Positions 22,808-34,268 of a stretch of DNA of 64,000 nt are shown here, piece by piece; the first letter of the stretch is position 1, and every line of letters starts with the position of its first letter. The stretch spans positions 1 through 64,000 of the forward strand of contig ARYC01002613.1 in the NCBI GenBank assembly GCA_000711775.1, written 5' to 3'. Below the pieces are notes generated by a model that had not been told where the DNA came from, did not search any database, and was given only the letters and a program-made list of their open reading frames with translations. Source of the stretch: Oxytricha trifallax (lineage: Eukaryota > Ciliophora > Spirotrichea > Sporadotrichida > Oxytrichidae). Made by a program: the position numbers and the translations under genes.

Positions 22808-23400
22808 GTTTAATACTAAAATCAAACCATCAATTTTAGTCGTGACGTAGACGTATCTGAATGAGTTGACGTGGCAATCCTGTGACATGGCAGTCATGAA
22901 GTATAAAACGCCGAAAAAACCAATTCCACTATTACCTAGTCTCCTCATAAAATCAAAATACTGCCAGCATTAGCCGAACAACAAAGCTCGTAGAATTAGA
23001 CTAGATAACAGGGAGTGGAGAAAAACGCTTACCGCTCCCACTGCTTCTGGGAGGCGTAATCACTATGCTATCTCTGTGGCAGCTTCAGCATTCTATCCCG
23101 GTGTTGGAGAAAATTTCTTATCGTTGGCTTCAATGGTTTCCGTCTTCTCACTTTCGAAGGCAGAGCGTACCTTCATCCTGCTCCCTATTACCTAGGAACT
23201 GAACTCAAGCCAGTAACTCATTAATGCAGGGAATCTTAGCGTGCAGACGACTCGAAGAGTGAATGCTGACAGATTGAACCCCTTCGACTGGTCCCTCATG
23301 CGTTGCTCCCAGCAACCCCCTACCTGCCCTCGTTAGGCCTTAGTGTAGTAGAAAGCTCTATTAGAAAGTCTCAGCCTTGGGCCCCTGTGGGTCACCCTAT
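22808..23400 (-). repeat. GC-richer dispersed repeat, copy 1
   Basis: About 0.6 kb, markedly GC-richer than its flanks and homologous along its length to 27070-27654 in opposite orientation. The shared short frame MRRLGNSG(I)GFFGV.YFMTA..RYVYVTTKI.GLI is conserved between copies. The rest includes GAGCAGGATGAAGGTACGCT and a B-box-like GGGTTCAATCTG. It could be a SINE/LINE remnant or a duplicated gene fragment. Confidence 0.7.
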
Positions 23401-24479
23401 CCTTATAACTTTCTAATTTAATAATATTGACTAATATGAATTCTATATAAATTAAAAATATAATGTTTTTATAAAATTAATTATTAAATGTTTTTTCTTA
23501 ATAATCATTGTTTGTGGAGCAAATAATTATATTGAATAAAATGGGATTCTTAGGAGTTCATAAAATATATATATATATATATCACAATACTATATAGACT
23601 TCTTGCATATTTAATGAGAAACTTACAAATATCTTAATTTAAATATATGAAAGAAGCTGATTATCTTAAAATTATAATATATTGATTATTTGCTTAATCA
23701 ATTAACTTTAATTAAAACACATATAAATATAGTATTGGAACTTAAAAGTAACTAATTAGGATAAATATTAGATGATGTAGAAGAGATATCATTAAAGTAA
23801 TTTTACTAAGTAACATTAGTAATATATTCTCAATATTCTCAATATATCAAAAATAAAATTATAATTTTAAATAAGTGCTGTTGTTTATTATTGCAACTTA
23901 AAGCGGCAGATCTCATTAACGATTTAAAAATCAAGCAATAAACAGAAATGTAATTCAATCATAATAGAGCAGATTTAAAGTGGTATTATAGTTGCAAAAT
24001 ATATAATATTTGAAATTATAATGCTATTTATAAATTTTATCAAGTTTAACTAATTGAATTTCTAATAATTGCATTTATAAAAATATTTCTGGATTGTAAA
24101 ACCATATTGATTTATCTGATATTAAAACCAGATTTTAATGAGAGCGAAAAAATCTTCCTCAAAACAAATTTATGAATGCGAAAAAAGATTTATGATTTCG
24201 TAAAAAATTCAACTATTAGAAATTAAGAAATTTTGGGATCCTCAAAATATATAAAATATTGTTAAACTGATTGATGTGTCATTATCAGCTTTTACTATAC
24301 CTATTTCTATACATATTTTTAGAATAACAATTTTTTAGTAATTATAATTGTAAATAACTAAAGATAGCTTACTTATACAGAAAAAAGAATTATATAATCA
24401 ATAGAACGGTGTGTTGGCTAGTTGGGTAACAGATAGTGCATTACTCAAGATGACAAAACTCCTCGATTCAGATTTTAAG
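23401..24479. other. AT-rich stretch, nothing recognised
   Basis: Includes a (TA)n run at about 23567-23582. A tRNA-like pair of boxes near 24410-24480 was considered and rejected. Confidence 0.45.
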
Positions 24480-24598
24480 TAACATCAATTTCTTCTGCAT
24501 TGAAAGAGATTGATCATTGTGTATTCCTATAAGAGAAAGAGCTATTTCGTGACAATCTAAAATACTCTATTAGCTTTGGCAAAGAATTTGCATCTTGA
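24480..24598 (+). CDS. Coding-like patch upstream of 24599 (other frame)
   Basis: A frame reading SISSALKEIDHCVFLQEKEL and LKYSISFGKEFAS ends in a TGA just before the ATG of the next ORF. Composition is coding-like. It may be an upstream exon or a frameshifted part of the same gene. Confidence 0.3.
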
Positions 24599-25018
24599 AT
24601 GGTAGTGAAGGTAAATTTATTTCCCGGGAATTTGGCTGAAAATTTTAAAATGCTACAAGCATTCATACTTTCATCTCACCTAAATCTAAAGACAAATAAT
24701 TACTAATACTATGGCTATGAGTCTGAACTCTTATACTTAAGTTAATCTAAAATTGATGTTACAGTAAAAGAGAATTCTTCTATAAAGAGCTATAGTTAGT
24801 TTGAGAAATCATCAAATATTTTTTGTATATCTCTTTAAAATTTATATATCTATTCTAATTATTAAATTCCAGAGTCTGCTACTCCTCCATCAAACCATTC
24901 ATACAACTATTTTAGTCATGATTAATTAAAGAAATATGAATATTTTGCAGTTTGTTTTAAGCATAATTTTTCTTATAGTTTTTTAATAAAGCCTAAATTA
25001 TAGTAGGAATACATTTGA
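24599..25018 (+). CDS. Unrecognised ORF truncated by a foldback insertion
   Basis: The ATG at 24599 opens 139 codons: MVVKVNLFPGNLAENFKMLQ, then YGYESELLYLSQSKIDVTVK and IPESATPPSNHSYNYFSHDQ. The final five codons and the TGA (25016-25018) lie inside the terminal repeat of the foldback that begins at 25003. The natural 3' part of the gene should therefore be sought beyond 25419, but no obvious continuation is seen. Unknown family. Confidence 0.45.
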
Positions 25019-25419
25019 TTTGGTAAATTAAATTAAAAATAAATAATTATTAATTTAAATTATTTGCAGTTAACATTATGGAAACCCTGACAATATTGTA
25101 CTTGGTTGATAGAGAATTCAAAATCAGCTGGACTTTACTATTGGCGGTACCCCTCTATCGCATCCCTAGAGCGAGTTAACTCAATTTTAATTTGAGCATT
25201 AAAATCAAATGAACAAATCACCAAAAATTAAAATCAAGTTATCTCGCTCTAGGGATGCGATAGAGGGGTACCGCCAATAGTAAAGTCCAGCTGATTTTGA
25301 ATTATCTATCAACCAAGTACAATATTGTCAGGGTTTCCAGAAAGTTAACTGCAAATAATTTAAATAATATTTATTTATTTTTAATTTAATTTAATTTCCC
25401 AAATCAAATGTATTCCTAC
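25003..25419. mobile_element. Foldback element, GTAGGAATAC family, copy 2
   Basis: 417 bp with terminal inverted repeats GTAGGAATACATTTGATTTG. Arms of about 190 bp match almost perfectly, including GACAATATTGTACTTGG, ATTGGCGGTACC and CGCATCCCTAGAGCGAG. The loop is about 40 bp. No ORF; non-autonomous. Confidence 0.85.
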
Positions 25420-25589
25420 AATACTATGAATTTATAGGATATTATAGATAATTTTAAATGAATTACCTGATTTGTGACTTACTACAGAGCAAATTAGAAT
25501 TAAGGTTTATATTTTCTTTGTCATTTCTTACTTCTTTGTATCTTCCTAAAAGCAGATTAACTTTACCAATGCATTTATCTAATAACGAT

Positions 25590-26110
25590 CACTAATTACT
25601 AAAGAATATGTCATCCTTTTTTGGGCCATATAAGGGCATCATTTCCATTTGATTATCAGTTGAAAGTCTCGTGTCAAATCTATCGTGTGATCTTCAATTG
25701 CTTTCGGGCTTTTCTTTATCTAAAAATTTTACCATCTTTTGTCAAATTGTTTCATCCCTAGTTTTTCAGTCTCTAAATACCTTAAAAAGGGGATGTTAGC
25801 TTAGTATCCGATTTATTGATGTGTGAAGTTCTTTTTTTGTCTGTCATTTAATGGCAGTGAGTGGCAACTTATCATCAAATTTGATCGTGATCAAGCTGCT
25901 ATTTCTAGTAAGGCAACGGTTATTTTCTTGAGTTGGCATATCAATCTTAATCTCACTCATATAGGACGACCTCAGGAATATAAGATGACGCACAACATCA
26001 CTGAAAGGTAGAGCTCGATTGAAGATGGTCTTTGGAGGTTGATAGTGTTATTTGAAACCCTATTATATGGATGAGCATCAATTCTGTTGGATTTAAGACA
26101 AGATTATTCT
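25590..26110. other. Coding-like patch, strand unresolved
   Basis: The plus strand has an open frame at 25823-26074 (83 codons: SFNGSEWQLIIKFDRDQAAI, IGRPQEYKMTHNITERQSSI) and another frame at about 25600-25850 (FPFDYQLKVSCQIYRVIFN). The minus strand has short coding-like pieces (SYMSEIKIDMPTQENNRCL, TRLSTDNQMEMMPLYGPKKD). GC content exceeds the flanks, so coding origin is likely, but breaks prevent a gene model. Confidence 0.35.
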
Positions 26111-27069
26111 GAAAAGGGAGATAGTCATTAATTAAAAATTATTTTAAATCACTCTTGTATATTTATTAGCTTCTAGTTTTTTTAATAAAGCTACTATGTT
26201 AATAAATCATAAAGCTACAAAAATAACTATAATAATAATTAAAATATATATATATATTTTTAAACATTCAAGCTCTAATCAACTTCCAAATTTACTTGTG
26301 GTTTTTATCATTTTAATTTAAAAATAATACAAAATTAAATATTTTATATATTCTTGTACTAGTATGTTAATTAAAATTAATTATTTCCAATTATTCTTAG
26401 ACAATATAATATATACTATGATTTCGACACTTTACTCGCACATTTTTAACTGTATACAAATATTAATAATTAATGATTGTTTAAAACATATATATATAGA
26501 AAATTTATTTAAAAATATAGAATCTTATAAATCTTAAATATTGATAAATAAAAAGAATTGATCAAAAACATTGTATATATTTAAAATTTGAATGTTTACA
26601 TAGAAATTAGATGCTTTAAAAAATGAATGCAACCAGAATTTATCTAACCAAATTAAATTATAAATCATTATATACCAATTATTCGAATGTAAACACATTG
26701 ATAAACTTTTGCTGGAAAAAGTTGCTAGAAATATCTAATTTAATTAGCTAAAATAGATTTATTATATAAAAATATTAATAAAAAGAATAAAAACTAATAA
26801 AAGCATAACTATATAGTTAAGGAGGTTCATAAAAATTAAAAACAAAAACAGTCAAAATTAATTAAATCTAATTTTGTCCATGTATATTTTTATAAAAACA
26901 AGACAACAAAAACTGCTAAACACAATTTAAATATTTTTTTTATGAAATGTATATACTTATATATTAGTTTTATTCAATATTATCACTTATTTAAAGTCAT
27001 ATTCAAATCATATTATTTTAACAAATGATCTCTGAAGATTATTATTAAATTAGAAATTTAATTGATAGG
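26111..27069. other. AT-rich stretch, nothing recognised
   Basis: A/T-dominated sequence with short (TA)n runs. No coding-like frame. Confidence 0.5.
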
Positions 27070-27654
27070 TGAGGTACCAATCCCACTAATGACTTTTTAA
27101 TACAGCTTTCTACTACACTAAGACATAATGAGGGCAATAAGAGGATTACCGGACGCAAAGCTTGAGGAACCAGTCGACGGGGTTCAATCTGTCAGCTACC
27201 ACACTCTTCGAGTGGAATGGACATCAGGATTTCCCTGTATAGATGAGTTTGCCTGGCTTGAGCTCAGTTTCCAAGGTAAATGGGAGCAGGATGAAGGTAC
27301 GCTCTGCCTTCAAAAGTGAGAAGATGAAAGCGCTTGAAGCCAACGATAAGGATTCTTCTTTCACACCGGGTAAGGGTGCTGAAGGTACCAAACAAAAGGA
27401 TAGGGATTACGTTTCCCAGCAGAGGTGGGACCGGTAAGCGTTTTTCTCCTCTCCCTGAAAACTAGTTGAATTCTAGAGCTCTATTGTTTGGTTAAGCTGG
27501 TAACATCTCGATTCATGAGGAGACTAAGTGATAGCAAAAGTGGTTTTTTCGGAGTATTCTACTTCATGACTGCCACGTCATGGAAATACAACGTCCACTC
27601 AATCAGATACGTCTATGTAACGACTAAAATTAATGGTTTGATTTTAGTATAAAC
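27070..27654 (+). repeat. GC-richer dispersed repeat, copy 2
   Basis: Inverted relative to copy 1 (22808-23400), roughly 75-80% identical by eye. It starts around GCTTTCTACTACACTAAG and ends TTAATGGTTTGATTTTAGTA. It contains several short frames (such as 27128-27319 in standard code), of which only the final GFFGVFYFMTA...RYVYVTTKI portion is clearly conserved in the other copy. Confidence 0.7.
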
Positions 27655-28076
27655 TACTGAATGATAAATTTATTTGTTTGCTTGAAGTATTTATTGCTAT
27701 CTAGTATCTCTAAAGAATGAATATAAAATAACTTATAATAAGTCATATCAGGGCTTATTACAAACAATTAATTTATTAAAAAAATGTCTCATTGATCTAT
27801 TTAATCAAACTGTTAGCATTATAAATTGTTTATAACAATTTATAAAAATATTAGTGTTCTTATTATATTGAAGCTGAATTAGCTCCGTTGATAAGACTAT
27901 TTATTTTTAAGTGTTAAAAGCACTTACTTAATGGAAACATGATATAGGGAGAATAAGATAACTCATGAAAGTCCCTTAAATTTAAAACAATTTTAGATAG
28001 TTATTTTGAAATTTATTTTGAGCATTCATTTTAAATATTAATTTCTTAAGTTCTATTTAATTTTTATTCCTATCAC

Positions 28077-28079
28077 AAT
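28077..28079. repeat. Target-site duplication (AAT), left of TBE-3
   Basis: AAT immediately before CAAAACCCCAAAACCC; its partner is at 32225-32227. Confidence 0.85.
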
Positions 28080-28215
28080 CAAAACCCCAAAACCCTTTTA
28101 GTAGTTTGATTGAGTTTTTGATTGATAAAAGTAGACTATTAAGGCATACTTATTAGGGTTTATGTAGAGGTTTAATGTTTAAATATTAGTAATTTAAGTG
28201 GGTATAGCAAGCGAG

Positions 28216-29256
28216 GTTTGGGGTCAGTTTATAACAGTGAGTATATAGATTTATTGTTTAAGTTGCGTTATGGATGTGATGAATATAGTGAATAACTCTA
28301 GCCTGTACTGAATTATACATATATTGCAAGACTGGTCCATAAATCTCCTGCAACTGTGAGGTCTCACTATCTATTAGCATTGAATTTAAAGAGATAGCAG
28401 CTTAATTATAAGCCTAAAAGACCTTTAAAATTTTAACAGCAGCATATCGATTATCTTATTTACGATAAGACTCTTAAATACTGGGCTCATTTCTCTCTAG
28501 CCTAGAGAGCTGTGATGTTTCATCGCCAATTTCCTGAGCTTCACATATCTGCTTAATCTATAGCGAACATTTATAAAAAGAACGGAATATCTTACAAGAC
28601 TGTCAATCGCATTAAGAGAGTGATTGACTTTGATGTTCTATTTTATAAGGATAATTTAAATTATATATTCGATTAAATGCAGAGGTCTTAAGATCATAAT
28701 ATAAAATTTATACACGCGGATGAAGCTGTATTTACATTCAATACTTTTATATCAAGGTCTTGGTACAAGAGGTATAGTAATATAGAAGTTTATGACTAAA
28801 AGGTTAAGGTGTAAACTATGCTATTCTTGATGGAATAAGTGAAGATAGTGGCCTCGAGACTTATGTTATTCACCCACGCTCTATAAAGACTGAATAATAT
28901 ATTAAGTTCTTACAATAACTCAGAGACAAATACGCTGACTAGGAGATTATTCTATTCGTTGATAACTTGTCAGTTCATAAAACTAAAGACTCAAGTAAGG
29001 AATATGAAAGGCTAAACATAACACCTGTATTTAATGTTCCTTACAGCCCTTAGTTTAATGGAATTGAATTATATTGGGGGTTATTGAAAGGCTACTACAA
29101 GAAACTTCTACTCTATCACTTAATGCACGACTTGAAGATAGATAAAGTCGATTTTATATAGAGTGCTGCTAAAAGAGTGAGCGATGATAAAGCTAAAGTA
29201 TGCGCAAGAGAAGGTAGATTTTGTGTTTATAAATAAGTATCAGATTTAAACGAATG
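28216..29256 (+). pseudogene. TBE 42-kDa transposase, near complete, one frameshift
   Basis: DDE transposase of the Tc1/mariner-IS630 type that would catalyse cut-and-paste excision and insertion of TBE. The frame reads from about SVYNSEYIDLLFKLRYG through YWAHFSLAQRAVMFHRQFPE and KTVNRIKRVIDF. All three catalytic acidic residues are visible: D in IHADEAV (about 28715), D in ILFVDNLSVHKT (about 28960) and E in PQFNGIELYWG (about 29065). One frameshift lies between 28800 and 28815. The stop is the TGA at 29254. Length (about 343 codons) fits the family. The start codon is not certain, as no ATG sits at the expected place. Confidence 0.85.
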
Positions 29257-29263
29257 AATAAGT

Positions 29264-30051
29264 TCACATATTAAATTTGCCCGTAAAGGGATTTGGCTTC
29301 TCTTTCATTTCTTCCTCTTAAGGCTTGCTTGGGCCCATATTTATTCTCTTAGTGCCAGCGCCTGCATCTATGTTCATCTCTTCTGGCTTTTATAAATCTT
29401 TGAAGAGCCTCTTACTAAATTCATGTTTTACTTGAGACTTTCTCTCTCTGTTTAATTTGCTGCGTTCTTTCATCAAGTATATAGCAGTACCAGGCTTTTC
29501 TATAAAGTTAGAAGACTAAGCTTACTTGATATGAAAGGATGCTTTTGAAATTCCTACAGCCAGGTGTCACTTTTTTTAATACCTTGCTTCTATTTTTCTT
29601 CAGGAGAGATGCTATAGCGTTTCTTGTGAGCTTCTTAAATAACTTCATTTAAGTACTCAGGTTTCAGAGTTGCAAGAACACCAAAGAAGAAGTTTCTCTC
29701 TGGCAAATTAATAGAGAGCTGTAGCTTTGATGGAAGGTAGAGAGCTACGTCCAGATCACTCATAGCATCGTCATATAGGTTTGTCACTGATATTTCAGGG
29801 TAGTTAAGAATTTCAATCATCCTAATTTCATTAGACTTAAAAGCTTTTCTCTGCACTCAGTAAGGCTTTTAAGAATGAGATTTTAGTTCCCTCCTAAGTC
29901 GGCAAGAACAATCCAACTATAATGGATTTATTAATCTTACTTAGCACTTACCTTGCTATACCAAATATATATAAAGGTCCTCTATACTTCGAAATTTTCC
30001 TATTAAATCTTGAGATTAAATTCTCTTCATTGCATCATTCATAGACTCCAT
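29264..30051 (-). pseudogene. TBE 22-kDa protein, frameshifted
   Basis: The ATG at 30051 gives MESMNDAMKRIQSQDLIGKF. The segment that follows (IVGLFLPTQEGTKISFLK, then EILNYPEISVTNLYDDAM) is in another frame, as is the basic tail (MKERSKLNRERKSQVKH ... GPSKPQEEEMKEKPNPFTGK) ending at 29264. At least two frameshifts are therefore present. Function is unknown in the family. It is transcribed opposite to the transposase and converges on it, with only about 7 bp between the stop codons. Confidence 0.75.
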
Positions 30052-30615
30052 CTTGCTTCCTCTTACTAAAAATGTTAATGAAATTTAAAATTATAGATAT
30101 CCATTCTAAGTTTATTAAAATCTTACTACTAAATAGGAAGGACCTACCGGAGGTCAACCTTGAAAAGATATGAAGAGAAGCATTGAAAAACTTGCTCCAA
30201 GTTTCACAGATTGATTTCAATTTTTATCAATCTATCTCCATTAAATTGATCCTAATAATTTTTAATTATTTTAGGATGTCCTCCAAATTAAGTTCGAACT
30301 TTATTAAAAGTTAAATTTTAAGGTTAATACTTAATTAGGAGCAGATTAAATTAAAAAATGCTTAATAATTTTACCTCCAAATTAAGTTAAAACTTGATTT
30401 GGAGGACCTCCTAGAGAAACAAAACTTCATTAGGAGTAATTTAATTTACTAAAACGAATAAAAATCCCATAAAATATGTCAACTACAGTCTTTTATAATT
30501 AATTAATTTTCTTTCCTCTCAGCAAAGAATCTACCAGAGTGTCTTATACTCTACTATAATAGTTTATCAAGGTAAATTTTATCATTATTATAATAAAATA
30601 TATCAGCAAACTAAA

Positions 30616-32063
30616 ATGAGCGCTAACCTGTTAAGAAGAGCGGCATTACTTGGATCAAGCCAATAAAAGTTAGCATTCCAGCAACCAAGAAAAGTAGAGA
30701 CCAGAGACGCTTGTACTCAGTGGGAGCCTACTTATGAAAACTTTGACCAGTCTAGCTTTAAGATTTAAATATAAGTTAAGTAGGAGGTTATCATAGAAGC
30801 TGTGCAAACTGAGGAGGAGGTTAAACAACCAGCCATAGAGCATTAATAAATACCAGCCAAAGTTGACTAATAATGCAAAGAATGCAAAAAAGTTTTCCCT
30901 TACAAGTCAACTTATAAGAGACACTTGAGAGATATACACAACGATATGCCAAGGTTATATTCAAGCATTAAAAGAAAGATGGAAGTATGTCTGTGAGTTC
31001 TCTGAGAAGCCATATTCTCATACTAGAGACCTCAAAGTGCACTTAAAGAAAAAGCACAATTAAAGATTTGTCTTTATTCATGAACCTACAGGGAAAAGAT
31101 TCCTCTAAAAGAGAAGATCAAGAAACCCAGTGGAGTCTCTTGAGTTGAAGTCTAGGTAAGTTAAAATGAAGAAAGCAGTCAAGAACTTTCCAGTCTCTGA
31201 GATCAATAAAATCATGGTTAAAATAGAGGCAATGAAGATTCCTATATTAAAAATTATTGACTTAGATTCTTGCCTAGAAAGCTACCTCACTCTTGAAGAT
31301 AAAAAAGAGAAGAGAGTCATTACTGATGAATAATATGCTTACAAGATATATCCATTCAATTACTTCCTTGCTGATGACAAGTTCCAAATGGAATTTGCAA
31401 ATGAATATTATGCTCTTTAAAAGGCAAAGTTAAATGAGTGCAGGCATATCATCGAGCTTGATGCTATTTTACTTGGTAAAGATCATGTAGCCTTCAGGCT
31501 TCCTTTACTTGAAATGACTTACAGAGAATTCTTATCTGACAATAGATGTCAGAGATAAATTAGCTAGATAGTATAGCAGATAATGGAGGGAATTGAATAG
31601 CTTCACAAGCTAGGTTATTTTCATAGAGACTTAAGGCCAGAGAACATCATGATGAACTTTCAGCCTTTTAGAGTTTATATTATTGACTTCAACAGAGCTC
31701 AAAGATTGCAAGCCTTTGCATTAGGAAATGTATACGGCACTCCCGGATATTTCCTAGAGAGAGAGAGAGAATTGGAGAGATGGAGACACTTAATGGGATA
31801 TCTGGGCACTAGCAGTAATAATAATAGAGAGTGACACGCCAAGAAACGATTACTTTAGCTGCAGGGTTGAGAGAGATTCTAAGCAGAGAATCAAGCAATA
31901 TCTCGATAAAAATAAAATAAATGGAGGTTTCAGAGAACTTGCATACTCAACTATTATAAAGCCAAGCTAAGCGAATTAACAAACAATAGAAACAATCAAA
32001 CATCAACTTAGAAAGATAAAATTTAGAGAACTGCCACATGACTCTAAGCTTATGTTTGTGTGA
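30616..32063 (+). pseudogene. TBE 57-kDa zinc-finger/kinase protein, frameshifted
   Basis: The ATG at 30616 gives MSANLLRRAALLGSSQQKLA. A C2H2 finger follows (CKECKKVFPYKSTYKRHLRD, H at IH). After a frameshift near 30975 a second finger-like block (YVCEFSEKPYSHTRDLKVHL...H) has Ser where the second Cys is expected. The C-terminal half is kinase-like: HRDLRPEN catalytic loop at about 31625, IIDFNRAQRL in the DFG position (Asn for Gly), and GTPGYF. A second frameshift near 31830 precedes the C-terminal part, which ends at the TGA at 32061. A glycine-rich ATP loop and VAIK lysine are not obvious, so catalytic activity is doubtful. Confidence 0.8.
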
Positions 32064-32224
32064 AATATTTTGAAAACTCGCTTGTTATACTCACTTAAAA
32101 TACTAATACTTAAACATTTAACCCCTGCATAAACCCTATTAAAACCCTAATAAAGTATGCCTCAATAGTCTACTTTTATCAATCAAAAACTCAATCAAAC
32201 TACTGAAAGGGTTTTGGAGTTTTG

Positions 32225-32227
32225 AAT
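32225..32227. repeat. Target-site duplication (AAT), right of TBE-3
   Basis: AAT directly after the TBE-3 right end; partner of 28077-28079. Confidence 0.85.
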
Positions 32228-32351
32228 GCTCTCAGATATTTTATTCATAATTAATTATTGTTCCAATTCAATTCCATTCCAGAAAAAAAATTATAATTAA
32301 AATAATATATTTAATTTTATTGCTAGAATGGAATTAAATATGAAAAATAAA

Positions 32352-33005
32352 TAAATTAGGGTTATGGCCCCCTTGTAGGTGCCTCTAAATTTTTTCTTCT
32401 ATTTCTTACAAAATGTTATAAAAATGAATAAAACATCAAAGTAACATGTTATAACATATTAATTAGGCCTAAAATGACTTTTCGAAGGAATTTAGAGCTA
32501 CTCAGATTGTAGTAACATTTTTCATTAACATCATCAAAACATTAGGTTTTGAATAAATATTACTAATTTTTTCTATTTATTTATATATAATATATTTGTA
32601 ATTTCACTAATTTAATTACTCATTTTAATGCTTAACTGATAAAATAGCATGAAGAGCTTTTATACATGTTAAAATATAAAGCTTTACACTTCAACGATTG
32701 TATAAAATTATTTTTATCAGTTAAGCATTAAAATGAGTAATTAAATTAGTGAAATTACAAATATATTATATATAAATAAATAGAAAAAATTAGTAATATT
32801 TATTCAAAACCTAATGTTTTGATGATGTTAATGAAAAATGTTACTACAATCTGAGTAGCTCTAAATTCCTTCGAAAAGTCATTTTAGGCCTAATTAATAT
32901 GTTATAACATGTTACTTTGATGTTTTATTCATTTTTATAACATTTTTTAAGAAATAGAAGAAAAAATTTAGAGGCATCTCCAAGGGGGCCATTACCCTAA
33001 TTTAT
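32352..33005. mobile_element. Foldback element with AGGGTTATGGCCCCC ends
   Basis: 654 bp, with arms of about 295 bp that are nearly identical and a loop of about 60 bp around 32660-32700. Termini read AATTAGGGTTATGGCCCCC and GGGGGCCATTACCCTAATT. No ORF. A solo end of the same type lies at 14464-14495. Confidence 0.85.
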
Positions 33006-34268
33006 TGATTCCTATTACTAATATCTAGATAATTTATCACAAGTGAAAACATAGAAACATAGAAATATTACGTGAATCTTACTGAATGAGGCGAGCTAAT
33101 ATTTTCGCGATGTGATAAAAGTTTGTGAAAAATTTAGAGAAATAAGTAGTTTTATCGAAGCATTAAATATGCCAAAAGCTATCTTCAACATTTAAATTGT
33201 AGACCCAAAAATAGACTTTTCGATTACTATGTCATATATCTTCTGGTTGATACCTAAAATGTTGGTTTCCAAAGTTATTGCTGCTCTAGTTTAAATTTTA
33301 ATGTTGTTTATTAGAGTGTTCAACTGATTTAGTATAATAATTTTAGTTTTTTTTTCTTCAAAATCTCAAGCAAATCTTTGATAATCTTTTTCAACATCCC
33401 AAAAGCATCTTGATATATTAATTGTGAGTTCAATTAGAGGAGTATCTGATTAATTTAAGATTATTTAAGATTATTATCAGTTTAATGTATTTGAGATTTA
33501 TAATAATTATATTATGACTTTCATTTTTTATTTTGCATCAGCGAAGATACTTATACTACTTGATAACTTTTATAAGGGATACAAATACTCAAACTAATAA
33601 TTATTAATAAAAGTGTGAAATAAATTAATAAAGCAATCACCCAAATCTTTATCTAGATGCTTGAAATATTTCATTTAGAAATTGGTGTTATAAAATAAAT
33701 ATATTTAAGATACAAAATCTTGAATAAATAATATTTAAAAATATCTAATTCTGAGAAAACTATGAACTTAATCAAATTGAGGATTTGTATTTATTATGGA
33801 TTTCTTATAAATGCTAATTAAGAAACACTATTAATCAAGACAGTAATGACTTGAAATTAATGAAAATTTATATTATTAAGTTAATCAAAACATGAAATAT
33901 TGTTCTTTTTTAGCACAATTTTTACAAAATTACAATATTAACTAAGGTAAAATAAAATTGTTTAAATGCTCAAAGTTTTTCTTCTACACTAAAATTCATT
34001 TAATTTTCAGTTTAATTATTAAAGTGCTTATAATAGATTAGTTAGTGAGTTTATTAAATTTTAAGCAAGTAAAAAAGCTTCATATTATATCTATAACTAA
34101 TGATAAATTAAATTAGTCTTAAAGTATGCAATAGATTAACAAAAATTAATTAAGTTCATTAATATTTTGTTTAAAATATTTTAAAAATAATAAATCTTAT
34201 AATATAAATATAGTACGTAATATATTGCTATTTATGAATGTCTGACGCCTTTCGTATTTTATATATAA
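33006..34268. other. AT-rich stretch, no gene recognised
   Basis: A/T-rich DNA. A weakly coding-like stretch near 33150-33300 could not be placed in a frame. Confidence 0.4.

Larger units (their letters stand above)
28080..32224 (+). mobile_element. Full-length TBE transposon (TBE-3)
   Basis: 4145 bp. The left end is CAAAACCCCAAAACCC and the right end the complementary GGGTTTTGGAGTTTTG. About 120 bp of subterminal inverted repeat follow each end (shared blocks TTTGATTGAGTTTTTGATTG and ACTATTAAGGCATACTTATT). AAT is duplicated outside. Gene order: transposase (+), 22-kDa protein (-), 57-kDa zinc-finger/kinase (+), the standard TBE arrangement. This is the best preserved copy in the window, but each gene has at least one frameshift. 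Confidence 0.95.

Noticed and set aside
24408..24485. tRNA-like A box (TGGCTAGTTGGG) and B-box-like CTCGATTCA
   Set aside because: Anticodon and T stems do not pair and there is no acceptor stem. The sequence also overlaps a coding-like frame.
27128..27437. Two overlapping plus ORFs in standard code
   Set aside because: The frames are not conserved in the homologous repeat at 22808-23400; only the later GFFGV segment is.
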